64,000 nt of DNA from Schleiferilactobacillus perolens DSM 12744 (lineage in GTDB: Bacteria > Bacillota > Bacilli > Lactobacillales > Lactobacillaceae), in assembly GCF_001435585.1 (NCBI RefSeq), contig NZ_AZEC01000011.1, positions 1 through 64,000 on the forward strand, given 5' to 3'. The notes beneath the pieces were generated by a model. It searched no databases. It was not told the DNA's origin and saw only the letters and a program-made list of their open reading frames with translations. Below are positions 28,118-37,257 of the stretch, one piece after another; positions within the stretch are counted from its first letter, which is position 1; each line of letters begins with the position of its first letter. Made by a program: the position numbers and the translations under genes.

Positions 28118-28944
28118 TGCATATTGGCCGGCGATTCAAGGAATTACGCAAACAACGGAATGTGACATTATCCGAAGCAGTGGGAAATGAATGCTCCGTC
28201 GCAGCATTGTCTAAATTTGAAAATGAGCTTTCGGAAATTTCGTCTGAAACTTTTATTCATCTCGTCAATCGGTTGCACATCGATTGGCGCGAATTTCAAT
28301 CAGACAAGAAGCCAGCGCCCTTCCTACCTCGATACCAGCAAGCGGTGGATCAGGAAAGTCCTTATCAATTGCTTTCGCTGCAATATGAGTTGGTCGCGAC
28401 ACATAAAGGTAATCCAGAAAACAATATTGCTTACTGTATCGTTCAGTTGACATTGATGCGCGACTATCCAGCGACGACGACACCCAACCATCTGGTCAAG
28501 AAGCAGGCGGTGGATTACCTTATTCGTGTCGATCATTGGAACCAGGAGGGCTTCATCATGGCCACTCTGCTGGTCGGTTTAGTTCCTTTGAGTGTGGTGG
28601 ATCTGCTCATCCAACATGTCCTGTATCAAATCGAAAGTGCCGATACGCCCCAAAGCAAGCTGGATCTGGCCAATACATTTATCGCCGATGCCGCTTTACG
28701 GGAGTCCCGCGAAGGCAATATTGAGAATGCGAAAAAGATACTGCTGCTGTCTCGCCAAAATACACTCCCCGATTTATTGGTCGCCACCCATTTAAAATAC
28801 GTGGATTGTCTGATTCGCCAACAAGCCGGTGATCCGCATGCAAGCGGCCAGCTCACTCAGTTGCGGCACTTCATGAATATGATTAATGCCGGCAAAATTG
28901 CTAAACGTTGGGAAAAAGCAGCACCCGGTGATCCAACATTTTAA
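28117..28944 (+). CDS. Rgg/MutR-type helix-turn-helix regulator 2
   Basis: A 275-residue regulator with an N-terminal HTH (HIGRRFKELRKQRNVTLSEA, then CSVAALSKFENELSEIS) and a C-terminal helical repeat domain. It is a paralogue in architecture of the preceding gene but clearly diverged. Its ATG overlaps the stop of that gene by one base (TAATG), so the two are made in a fixed ratio and may form hetero-oligomers. It ends at a strong bidirectional terminator shared with the surface protein gene that follows on the other strand; that gene or its paralogue could be a target. Confidence 0.78.
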   Translation: MHIGRRFKELRKQRNVTLSEAVGNECSVAALSKFENELSEISSETFIHLVNRLHIDWREFQSDKKPAPFLPRYQQAVDQESPYQLLSLQYELVATHKGNPENNIAYCIVQLTLMRDYPATTTPNHLVKKQAVDYLIRVDHWNQEGFIMATLLVGLVPLSVVDLLIQHVLYQIESADTPQSKLDLANTFIADAALRESREGNIENAKKILLLSRQNTLPDLLVATHLKYVDCLIRQQAGDPHASGQLTQLRHFMNMINAGKIAKRWEKAAPGDPTF

Positions 28945-28954
28945 CCGGAAACGC

Positions 28955-29005
28955 AAAAAGAGATTGGTTCTTCACTGATATTCAGTGGATCCCCAATCTC
29001 TTTTT
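28955..29005. terminator. bidirectional terminator between Rgg pair and surface protein gene
   Basis: The stem AAAAAGAGATTGG / CCAATCTCTTTTT is capped by an inner CACTGA-TAT-TCAGTG stem. A and T runs on the two sides allow function on both strands. Confidence 0.88.
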
Positions 29006-29041
29006 TGATGCGCTTAATTGTTAAAAGTTAACAACCAATGA

Positions 29042-31561
29042 TTAATAGACCCGGACAAATTGGTTTGTGGCCACTTGATAGTACACGTGACCTTGGTGCG
29101 AATATACGCTGCTGACTTTCCAGCTCGTACGGGCACCTAAGACACTACCAATGGCGTTGCCATCCCGGTTGAACAATTGTACCGGTTGGTTACCAGTCGT
29201 ATAAACTTGTGCACCAGCCGCAGCCTTCACATAAAGGTGAGTCGCAACTTGATAGTAAGCTTGGCCGCCAATGTACTTCAGACCATTCACTTTCCATGCG
29301 GTGTTAGCACCTAATGTCCGACCAGCTGCGTTACCCGCTTCGTCGTAAAGAGCGGCACCATTATTGCCCGCCTTGAATGTGCCTTGAGCAGCCACTGCGA
29401 CTGTTCTTACGTCGTCGCCCTTAACCCATTCGTTGTTGGCCACCAGATAGTAACCGTTAGCAGAAGCAAAGTACTTCCAAGCAGAACCGCTGTTTAAGGT
29501 CTTAACGGATTTACCATCGGCTGCATTGTTGACAGTTTGTGCACCAGCACCATTAGTCACTGACAAAATGCCAGCTTCTTCAACCATGCGAGCAGTGGTG
29601 ACATCAATACCGTTCAACCAGCCATTGGCACCAACTTGATAGTATGTCACACCGTCAACAGTGATGGCTTGACGACCTGTCTTCCAACCAGAAGCCATTG
29701 CTAAGCTGGCCAATGCATCACTCTTGGAGAACTTGCCAGTGTTGGCATCGTAACTATATTGAGAAGCGTTAGAAGCTTGGACATAAATCACTTTATCAAT
29801 ATCGTTGAACTTGATACCAGTAGATTCACCAGCCTTAACTGTAATGGTACGAGTCAAAGTGGCCGTTTGGTTATACCCGTTCTTGATCGTGTAAGTGAGG
29901 GTATAAGTGCCTGGCTTGTTCACATCAACGCTGCCAGTGACAGTCCAATCAGCGGCCGGAATGGCTGTTGTCTTGGAGCTGTCAGTCCAAGCGCTGATAC
30001 CAGCATTCGGATCGAAGGTTGCGCCTTGGTTGATGGTCGGATCTTTGACGAAGCCACCAGCGTAGTCGAATTCAGGTGTGGGATAAGTGACTGGCGGTGT
30101 GACAGGAGTGCCTGGTTTTTTGGCCAATGCTGAAATTGCATTATTAATTACAGTAGTCGCGTCAGTCAAAGCCTTAGTTGTCGCATCAGCATTGTCGAGA
30201 ACGCCTTGACCTGCAGTGACAGCTTGTTGCAACTTAGCAATAGAGTCAGCAGTGTATTCACCCGCATGATTCTGAATTAAATCTTTGCCTTTATTGATTG
30301 CTGTTTGTAAATCTGTACGAGCACTTTCTGCCTTTTGAGCTGCATAGCCAAGATGATAAGTCCCCTTATAATCTGAAGAACCGTCAATCGCTGAATCATC
30401 TTTCTCAGGATTGCCAGCCTTGGCGTCTGCAACCCCTACATCGTATCCAGCCAATTGATCTTGAGCTTTGGCTAAGTCAACCTGGGTTGCCGACTTTTGG
30501 TCCATTAAGCCACCTTCAGCCTGGATCTTATTAGTTGCGTCAGTATGGGCATCTTCACCTTGGGCAATTGTATCCATGATTGACTGCCGTGCACTCTTGG
30601 CTTGATCAAGTGCATTTTTCGCGTAATCAACCGCTCCCTGCATCTTGCCAAAGGCGTCATTTGCACTGGTAATATCCTTATTGGCCTGGTCAATTTTTGG
30701 TTGTTGTATGCTGACTTCGTGATTATAGTCATTGGTTGCATTAGTCACCGCATCCTGCTTTGTTGTCTGATTAGCTTTTGCATCATCAAATGCAGGATCT
30801 AGTTTCGTGACAATGTCCTGATTAATCGCGTCTTCTTGATCAGTAATCTTTTTGATTTGATCATTCAGCGCAAACGGCGCAGTGATTTGTTGCATAGCCA
30901 ATTCGGCGTTGTGATTCCGGTCGTTCCACATAGCCGAACCTTCAGGATAAGTATCGCGTTCTTTAATAAGATCGTTGTAATGCTTCAAGACAGCTTCTTT
31001 TTTGATGAGAAGAGGCTTAGCCTGATTAGCAAGGACGTCGAGTTTGGCAGTAGCATCCTCAATCGCTTTGTTGGCTTCAGCGAAGGCCTCATTTGCGGCC
31101 GTCAAATCTTGATTGGCAGCATCCTTGATGCTCTGTTTATGATTAATCCAGCCCTGTGCATCAGACTTCTTTTACATTGCATCAGCAACTGCTTTTTCTA
31201 ACACCGATGTAACTTGTTTCAGGCCTTGTTCTGCCTTGTCTGACGCATCCTGAGCCTTTGTCACTTTATCGTCAGCAGCTGGATATGCATCTTGTGCTGC
31301 TTGCACTTTCTCAGTGGTGTCGTCAATTGTCCTCTGAGCAGCTTGAATCTGTTGATCCAAGTCTCCGAGTTTACCCTTTAACGTATCAACCGCGCTTTGG
31401 TAATCATCATGCGTTAGAGCAGCCTTTTGTGCTTGATTATCTGCTGTGGTAGCCGCATAGACTGGTGTTTGTGTTGCGGAAATACTAGACGCCAAAATTG
31501 GTGCAGCGGCTAACAATGCGGCAGCGACCGCACCAATATACTTGATCTGCTTTTTCTTCAT
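29042..31561 (-). pseudogene. secreted SLAP-type surface protein, interrupted by an in-frame stop
   Basis: The full frame would give 839 residues, but codon 130 is TAA (31174-31172) and reading continues in the same frame after it. The N-terminal 129 residues hold a signal peptide (MKKKQIKYIGAVAAALLAAA) and coiled coil. After the stop come a long coiled coil, an Ig-like domain (FDPNAGISAWTDSSKTT, ADWTVTGSV) and about 260 residues of SLAP-like repeats ending YYQVATNQFVRVY, which probably bind wall polymers. GGGAGG precedes the ATG. No good restart lies after the stop. The parallel gene at 31964 is intact, so this is a single nonsense change, a sequencing error or recoding. Confidence 0.82.
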
Positions 31562-31893
31562 TGATGAATTCCTCCCGATTAGGATGATTAATCCTCATCC
31601 AATAATATCAATAACAAACAAGTTCCCAACTACATCACACAACAGCCAGAAACGACGGCACTTACTAAACTCTCCCATAGATGCCACTTGTATGTATATC
31701 ACATTCAGTTCCAAGGCTGCGTGCGTTTACATTAAGGAAATAATCGTGCTTTTTCTTCTTTGGCTTTTTCACTTCACAACGAATGCATGATGGCTAAAAG
31801 TCTCACCATTGTGAATTCGTTACTAAAATTACAGTGACATTGATCATTACCTTTAAAAAGTCCGCTGATGTGCTTTTCTGACCGAAAATTAAA
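31562..31893. promoter_or_regulatory. AT-rich leader of the interrupted surface protein gene
   Basis: About 330 bases between the two surface protein genes. A small AGGAT-TAATC-ATCCT hairpin lies close to the ribosome site of the gene ending at 29042. The rest is AT-rich. No gene and no convincing -35/-10 pair could be chosen by eye. Confidence 0.4.
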
Positions 31894-31931
31894 AAGACTG
31901 GCTTTCACTAATACCAGTGAAACCCAGTCTT
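31894..31931 (-). terminator. intrinsic terminator of the intact surface protein gene
   Basis: The stem AAGACTGG-TTTCACT / AGTGAAA-CCAGTCTT is followed on the minus strand by TTTTTAATTTT. Confidence 0.88.
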
Positions 31932-31963
31932 GGTTGCATAAATGTGATTTATTCCGTCATAAC

Positions 31964-34558
31964 TTAATAGATCCGCACAAATTGGTTAGTAGCCACTTGA
32001 TAATACAGACGGCCTTGGTGAACATATACGCTGTTGACCTTCCAACTAGTCCGTGCACCCAGAACGCTGCCAATGGCATTGCCATCACGGTTGTACAATT
32101 GTACCGGTTGGTTGCCAGTCGTGTAAACCTGTGTGCCAGCCGTGGCCTTCACATAAAGGTGAGTCGCGACTTGGTAGTAAGCTTGACCATCAATGTACTT
32201 CAGGCCAGTCACTTTCCAAGCGGTGTTGACAGCTAATGTCCGACCGGCTGCATTACCCGCTTCGTCGTACAAAGCTGCACCATTATTGCCCGCCTTAAAT
32301 GTGCCCTGAGCAGCCACTGCGACTGTTCTCACGTCGTCGGCCTTGACCCATTCGTTATTAGCCACCAGGTAATAGCCATTAGCGTAGGCAAAATACTTCC
32401 AGGCTGTTTCGTTAGCCAATGTTTTGACAGACTGACCATCGACCGCATTATTCACCGTCTTGGTGCCCACACCATTCGTCACGCTGACGATACCGGCTGC
32501 TTCAACCATGCGAGCGGTGGTGACATTAATACCATTTAACCAGCCATTGGCACCGACTTGGTAATAAGTCACACCATCAACCGTGATAGCCTGGCGACCG
32601 GTCTTCCAACCAGACGCCATCGCTAAGCTGGCCAACGTGTCGTTCTTCGTAAATTTGCCCGTGTTGGCATCATAGCTGTATTGATCGGCACTATTTGCTT
32701 GAACATAGATAACCCTATCAGTATCACTAAATTTGACACCAGTGGTAGTACCAGCAGTCACGGTAATTGTCCGAGTCAATGTGGCTGTTTGGCCGTAGCT
32801 GTTCCTGATTGTGTAGGTGAGGGCATAAGTGCCTGGCTTGTTAGCATCTACACTACCAGTCACTGTCCAGTCAGCAGCGGGAATCGACGTTGTCTTGGAA
32901 CTGTCTGTCCAAGCACTAATACCTGCGTTGGGATCAAAGGTTGATCCTTGATTGATGGTCGGGTTCTGTACAAATCCACTCACATAATCAAATTCAGGAG
33001 CAGGATAAGTAACCGGCGGGGTGACCGAACCACCTTTATTTGCTGCATAGGCATCATGATATGCTTTAATGTAGTAGCTAGAATGATCGTCTAATTGGGC
33101 ATCTGACTTTTCAGCTCTGCCTGCCATGGCATCAGACTCGCCCGCGGTAGCACCGGCTTTATTTTCTGCCTCAATAGCTGCCTGCCGAGCAGGAGTATAT
33201 GCGCTGTCATAAGCATTTTGATATACCTGAGATTTGCCAGAGTTGTCAGCATGATCCTTCAGTGAATAACCATCAGCCATACCATATGCTTTCCCCGTGG
33301 CAGCATCAAATTCACCTTGTCGCGCTGCCTCAGCTGTAGCGTAAGCTTGAGCATATGCCGCTGAGTAAGCATCCTTATATGCTTGTGTTTTACCGGCATT
33401 ATCAGCGTGTTCCTTCAGTGAGTATCCGTCTCCGAGTCCTTGTGCTCTACCATTGACAGCGCCATAAACATCAGCAGTCTTAGCTGCATTATACCCATCG
33501 TTGAAGCCTTTATTGTATGGCGTGGTAGGAAGTACAGTATTGGGTTGACCGGAATTGTATGCGGCTGAACCATCCGCTGTCCCTTTTTCATAATCAGCTT
33601 CAGCAGCCTGATAACCTGCATGATAGTTATCTAGTGCCAGTTGACTATATCCTTGATCTTTCAGATCTGAATCAGTTTGCGGTTCGCCTTTGGTAACTAA
33701 GTCTGAAAGGGCAGTGTCGTAGGCAGTATTATCAAATTGGGTTGGATCAGAGACTCCGTGCCATGCGCGTTTATAGAAACGAGCATAAGTTTCTGTCGCA
33801 CCAGTTAAATCTTTGAGCGGTTTTTTGGCAGTCGCATCGTCTGTACCATCTTTAGTGCCTTGGAGTTGGTCATAATAACCGTTGTAGTATGCAATTGCCA
33901 CAGCATCAGCCCCTTTTGCTGTGAGTGCCTCCTCGGATTCACGTGTTCCTGCAGCGAAATCATTCTCCGCCATTTCCTTAATTTGCGGCAATAAATCCTT
34001 GCTCACGTAATCCATCATTGTTGAGAAACCATCGTGATAAGCTGCATTCTCGGATGCAGAACCAGTCAGTTCTTGGTCTGGCTTTTCAGCTTTGCCGGTC
34101 AATGCATCTTGAGTGCCTGCCTCAAATCCTGCCAGGTTATTTTGAGCGTTTTGCAGATTCTGTTGTTGGGTCTTCTGCGTGGCTGTGGCAGCATCAATCT
34201 GATCCTGTAATCGTTGAAGAGAATCTTTCTCCGAGACAATTTTCCCCTCCAATTGTGTTCGCGCATCACCTTCCGTTGTGGGCAATGCAAGTTGATCCGC
34301 GTTCAATTGTGTATTGATTGATTCTTGGTCAGCCTTATACTGATCAATTGTTTGACCTGTCTGAGTAAGTGCTCGCTGCGCATCATCAATAGTCTGTTGA
34401 TAAGCCTGCTTTTTAGCCTCTAACTCTGATGATTGTTCTGCTGCTGTCGCTGCATACACTGGTGTCTGAACCGCTGATACACCAGTCGCCAAAATTGGTG
34501 CTGCAGCCAATAACGCAGCTGCAACTGCGCCAATGTACTTAATCTGTTTCTTCTTCAT
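31964..34558 (-). CDS. secreted SLAP-type surface protein, intact
   Basis: An 864-residue secreted protein. It has a signal peptide (MKKKQIKYIGAVAAALLAAA), a coiled coil, then Tyr/Gly/Ala-rich repeats of about 60 residues with the pattern GYSLK-HAD-GK-Y-AY (near residues 370-500). These are followed by an Ig-like domain (FDPNAGISAWTDSSKTT) and about 260 residues of SLAP-like repeats with WLNGI, NEWVK and NQFVRIY units. The C-terminal 400 residues are nearly identical to those of the neighbouring interrupted gene, while the middle parts are unrelated. The SLAP-like end should anchor it non-covalently to the wall. GGGGGA precedes the ATG chosen. Confidence 0.85.
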   Translation of the reverse strand: MKKKQIKYIGAVAAALLAAAPILATGVSAVQTPVYAATAAEQSSELEAKKQAYQQTIDDAQRALTQTGQTIDQYKADQESINTQLNADQLALPTTEGDARTQLEGKIVSEKDSLQRLQDQIDAATATQKTQQQNLQNAQNNLAGFEAGTQDALTGKAEKPDQELTGSASENAAYHDGFSTMMDYVSKDLLPQIKEMAENDFAAGTRESEEALTAKGADAVAIAYYNGYYDQLQGTKDGTDDATAKKPLKDLTGATETYARFYKRAWHGVSDPTQFDNTAYDTALSDLVTKGEPQTDSDLKDQGYSQLALDNYHAGYQAAEADYEKGTADGSAAYNSGQPNTVLPTTPYNKGFNDGYNAAKTADVYGAVNGRAQGLGDGYSLKEHADNAGKTQAYKDAYSAAYAQAYATAEAARQGEFDAATGKAYGMADGYSLKDHADNSGKSQVYQNAYDSAYTPARQAAIEAENKAGATAGESDAMAGRAEKSDAQLDDHSSYYIKAYHDAYAANKGGSVTPPVTYPAPEFDYVSGFVQNPTINQGSTFDPNAGISAWTDSSKTTSIPAADWTVTGSVDANKPGTYALTYTIRNSYGQTATLTRTITVTAGTTTGVKFSDTDRVIYVQANSADQYSYDANTGKFTKNDTLASLAMASGWKTGRQAITVDGVTYYQVGANGWLNGINVTTARMVEAAGIVSVTNGVGTKTVNNAVDGQSVKTLANETAWKYFAYANGYYLVANNEWVKADDVRTVAVAAQGTFKAGNNGAALYDEAGNAAGRTLAVNTAWKVTGLKYIDGQAYYQVATHLYVKATAGTQVYTTGNQPVQLYNRDGNAIGSVLGARTSWKVNSVYVHQGRLYYQVATNQFVRIY

Positions 34559-34630
34559 TGGTTTATTCCCCCGAATTGAATGAATATTCAACACCCAAAT
34601 AACAGTCCAAATAATTTCAAGCCTTACTGC

Positions 34631-34656
34631 TTGAGTAGTTTGAGTAGATTGAGCAG
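34631..34656. repeat. three 9-base direct repeats upstream of surface protein gene
   Basis: TTGAGTAG occurs at 34631-34638 and 34640-34647, and TTGAGCAG at 34649-34656, with a period of 9 bases, about 75-100 bases before the surface protein start. Evenly spaced direct repeats are typical of response-regulator or peptide-regulator binding. The rest of 34559-34861 is AT-rich without a gene. Confidence 0.5.
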
Positions 34657-34861
34657 TGAAAGATAACGGTACTCTTTAACTCTCTCAGAGTAACCGAGAA
34701 ATATATCGCATGTTTACTTTTAACGAAACCAGCATTTACATTATTGAAATTTGTAAGGCACAAAGAGGAAATATATTTTCTAAGAAAAACCACCGTCAGA
34801 TTGAATTAATCAATTTCGACAGCGGCTTCAATTTACATAAAATCATTTTTTACCATACGAC

Positions 34862-34905
34862 AAAAAAGCTGCGGCACCACTGATAAGTACTCAGCAACGC
34901 CACAG
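34862..34905 (-). terminator. intrinsic terminator of the chorismate mutase gene
   Basis: CTGCGGC / GCCACAG stem (one mismatch) with an inner CTGA/TCAG pairing, followed on the minus strand by six T residues. Confidence 0.78.
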
Positions 34906-34925
34906 TTTGGGTGTGAAACCCTGTC

Positions 34926-35234
34926 TTACTTTTCTTGATCCTGTAATTCTTTAATCACTTTAGCCTGATACTGCTTGGAAACTAGAAATACATCCTGATA
35001 AAGTTCCCGGATGTAGGGCGCCAAAGTCTCGTCATTCACCGAACTCGCCAGTGTCTCCAAGATTTCTTTCTCTCGCCCGCGGTTGGTCAATGCCAGCTGA
35101 TGGGTGTGTTTAATCTGGGCGATCTGCTTCGCCGCGGCTAAGCGTTTTTCTAACAGCGGTACGATCTGTGCATCCACTGCATTGATCTGATCGCGCCACT
35201 TCTTTAATTCTTTATTGGTTTCTTCTTCAGCCAT
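34926..35234 (-). CDS. chorismate mutase, AroQ type
   Basis: A 102-residue all-helical AroQ-class chorismate mutase. The N-terminal helix has WRDQINAVDAQIVPLLEKRL with the active-site Arg, followed by AAAKQIAQIKHTHQL and NRGREKEILETL. It converts chorismate to prephenate for Phe and Tyr synthesis. It is a stand-alone version with no other aromatic genes in the window. It follows the sirtuin gene closely on the same strand and ends at its own terminator. Confidence 0.92.
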   Translation of the reverse strand: MAEEETNKELKKWRDQINAVDAQIVPLLEKRLAAAKQIAQIKHTHQLALTNRGREKEILETLASSVNDETLAPYIRELYQDVFLVSKQYQAKVIKELQDQEK

Positions 35235-35248
35235 GCGTCAAACTCCTT

Positions 35249-35941
35249 CTATGCCTGCAACTTTTCAAAAACGGTCAATGCATCCGCCTGAATCATATGA
35301 ATGTCGTCGCCAGCAGCGATGTTTTCCTTGTTCACGGCGACCAATGTGGCACTCGGCTGCGCGTATTGGATCAGGCCAGCAAACGGATAGACCCGGAAGC
35401 TTGTCCCCACGACCACGATCAGATCCGCGGACTGGACGGCTTGCACTGCCGCAATGAGGGTATCTTGATTAATCCCCTCGCCGTACAACACAATGTCTGG
35501 CCGTAAGATCCCGCCGTCCTCTTGATGATGCATATCCTTTAAGTAATCCTGCCAGGGGACCTGTTTACCGCATTTTTGGCAATGCACCTGATACAACGTG
35601 CCATGGAATTGCACGACATGGTGGGCGCCGGCCTTGGTATCTAAGCCATCCACATTTTGTGTGACAATCGTACCTTTCTTGTTTGTGATGGCGGCCATTT
35701 TCTCATGAATGACATTGGGCTTAGCATCAGGATAGTACATGCGGGTTTTAACAAAATCGTAAAAACTGGCTGGATGGTCCCGCAAGTTATCGGCGCTGAG
35801 CAAATATTCCGGGTCTGCACTATTGGCGTACAGGCCGCCCTTGGAGCGATAGTCAGGGATGCCCGAATGGGTAGAGACACCCGCACCGGTCATGAAAGTG
35901 ACGTGGTGAGCGTTATCAATTGCTGTCTGAAGGTCGAACAT
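35249..35941 (-). CDS. SIR2-family NAD-dependent protein deacylase
   Basis: A 230-residue sirtuin with the NAD motifs GAGVSTHSGIPDYR and TQNVDGLDTKAG, catalytic His in VVQFHGTLY, and LRPDIVLYGE. The zinc ribbon has only its first Cys pair (CQKC); where the second pair is expected the sequence reads HHQEDGGILRPD, with no Cys. The enzyme may bind zinc through His or lack it. It should remove acyl groups from protein lysines. The ATG with GGAAG eight bases ahead was chosen. It precedes the chorismate mutase gene and is divergent from a small membrane protein gene. Confidence 0.9.
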   Translation of the reverse strand: MFDLQTAIDNAHHVTFMTGAGVSTHSGIPDYRSKGGLYANSADPEYLLSADNLRDHPASFYDFVKTRMYYPDAKPNVIHEKMAAITNKKGTIVTQNVDGLDTKAGAHHVVQFHGTLYQVHCQKCGKQVPWQDYLKDMHHQEDGGILRPDIVLYGEGINQDTLIAAVQAVQSADLIVVVGTSFRVYPFAGLIQYAQPSATLVAVNKENIAAGDDIHMIQADALTVFEKLQA

Positions 35942-36029
35942 GGTCGTGTCTTCCTTTCTAAAGGCGTTATAATATAGGTGCAAAGATTGTGGGAAAGTAA
36001 CATTTTTCCCAGTACAAGGGGGCATTGAT

Positions 36030-36173
36030 ATGTCTATTAAATTCACACATACGGTATCCTATATCTTCCTAGGATTGGTACTGGCAGTATTTCTGTTTGT
36101 GGTCTACCACATGGCACTACTGTTGAGCCAACAATTGCCGAATATCTTCATCCTGAACTTCGGCGGGCGTTAA
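36030..36173 (+). CDS. small single-span membrane protein
   Basis: A 47-residue protein with one hydrophobic segment (residues 10-31, YIFLGLVLAVFLFVVYHMAL) and a short polar tail ending NFGGR. It has a strong AAGGGGG site seven bases before the ATG, and a TATAAT at 35968-35973 could serve as its -10. Its stop overlaps the stop of the convergent metallopeptidase-like gene by four bases. It is not recognised as a known family. Clean start, site and membrane character argue that it is real. Confidence 0.65.
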   Translation: MSIKFTHTVSYIFLGLVLAVFLFVVYHMALLLSQQLPNIFILNFGGR

Positions 36174-37126
36174 CGCGTCGTGTACGAAATGCCGTAATGT
36201 TCTAATACATCCGCGGTCGTTTGACCGTAAACAGCAAGTGCGTGGTCTTGATCTAATTCTTTTTCCGGTATTGCAAAAGCCAATTGACGATCGTTTTTTC
36301 CGATTGCCAAGAAGGCTTTTTCTTTTGTCTGCCGATTCAAATAATCGGAGTGCAAAATGTCGAAAACTTGGCGGAATTCAAGCTTTAATTGGCGCTTGCT
36401 GAGAACTGGCGAAACCGCCGCAAATTGATCGTGGGGCATGGGGACATACCCTAGTTTATCCAACCATGCATCAAACGCGCGCAATGTCTTGACAATGGAC
36501 CGGCGAATCGCAAACGGCGAGTCGATGACTTTCTCGGTCATCACCGCATACAACTGTTGGGCTGCTTGGAACGCAATGGGATACATCTGCAGCCATTCTG
36601 CTGGCACTTCGTCTTCATGGTCCGCAAAAAATGCCAGTCCATCCAACAGGGACAGGACGCGGTAGATAATTTTTGGATCCTCTGCGTCCCCTTCTTCTGC
36701 TGGCACGACATCACTGATGCCCCGGATAAAGGCTTGGACCGTGTCCTTGGTAATGATGCCGTTACGCCGCTGTTCTGCGCCAATGATTAAATGGAGCGCG
36801 CTGTTATAAATGGACACCGCCGTCGCGCCGAGTTGATCGTCCAGCCTGGGGTCGGTGGTGGTCAGTGGGAAACTCATCGTCGGGAAGCCCTTGAGGTACA
36901 TTTCAATATGCAGTAATTCGTGGGAAATGGTGTAGTTAATATCAGTTTTGTCGTAAACATGCAGCAGGATCGAACCATCTTGTTGCGGCTCTTGCTGCGC
37001 GGATTCATGGGAAATACGGCCACTTTCTTGGTCGTCCACCTGAATGTTTAACTGGTTTGGAAAATGGTCCCGGACTTCTTTCAATAATGTTTCAACTGCG
37101 GGTGATAATGTCGGATCAGTTGTCAT
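36170..37126 (-). CDS. HExxH-containing protein, IpaB/EvcA-like annotation group
   Basis: A 318-residue cytosolic protein with a zinc-peptidase-like motif in TISHELLHIEMYLKGFP (HELLH, near residue 70). The rest is helical with no other recognised motif. Similar lactobacillus proteins are labelled IpaB/EvcA family, a name that says little about function. Whether it is an active protease cannot be decided: a third zinc ligand is not obvious, though an acidic residue downstream could serve. The ATG of MTTDPTLS was chosen; a GTG three codons upstream sits too close to the AAAGG site. Confidence 0.68.
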   Translation of the reverse strand: MTTDPTLSPAVETLLKEVRDHFPNQLNIQVDDQESGRISHESAQQEPQQDGSILLHVYDKTDINYTISHELLHIEMYLKGFPTMSFPLTTTDPRLDDQLGATAVSIYNSALHLIIGAEQRRNGIITKDTVQAFIRGISDVVPAEEGDAEDPKIIYRVLSLLDGLAFFADHEDEVPAEWLQMYPIAFQAAQQLYAVMTEKVIDSPFAIRRSIVKTLRAFDAWLDKLGYVPMPHDQFAAVSPVLSKRQLKLEFRQVFDILHSDYLNRQTKEKAFLAIGKNDRQLAFAIPEKELDQDHALAVYGQTTADVLEHYGISYTTR

Positions 37127-37257
37127 GGATAACACTGCCTTTCTTTGCTGTTCTTTACCTTCTATCTTACCACGAAGGCCAATGTGAATGGGTTTTCACA
37201 AAATGTCAATGCTATACTGGAGGTAGTGTCATTCAATTATATGGAAGGAGCTTCATA

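Noticed and set aside
36541-36783. Short frames opposite and within the HExxH protein gene.
   Set aside because: No ribosome sites and no conserved features; explained by the gene itself.
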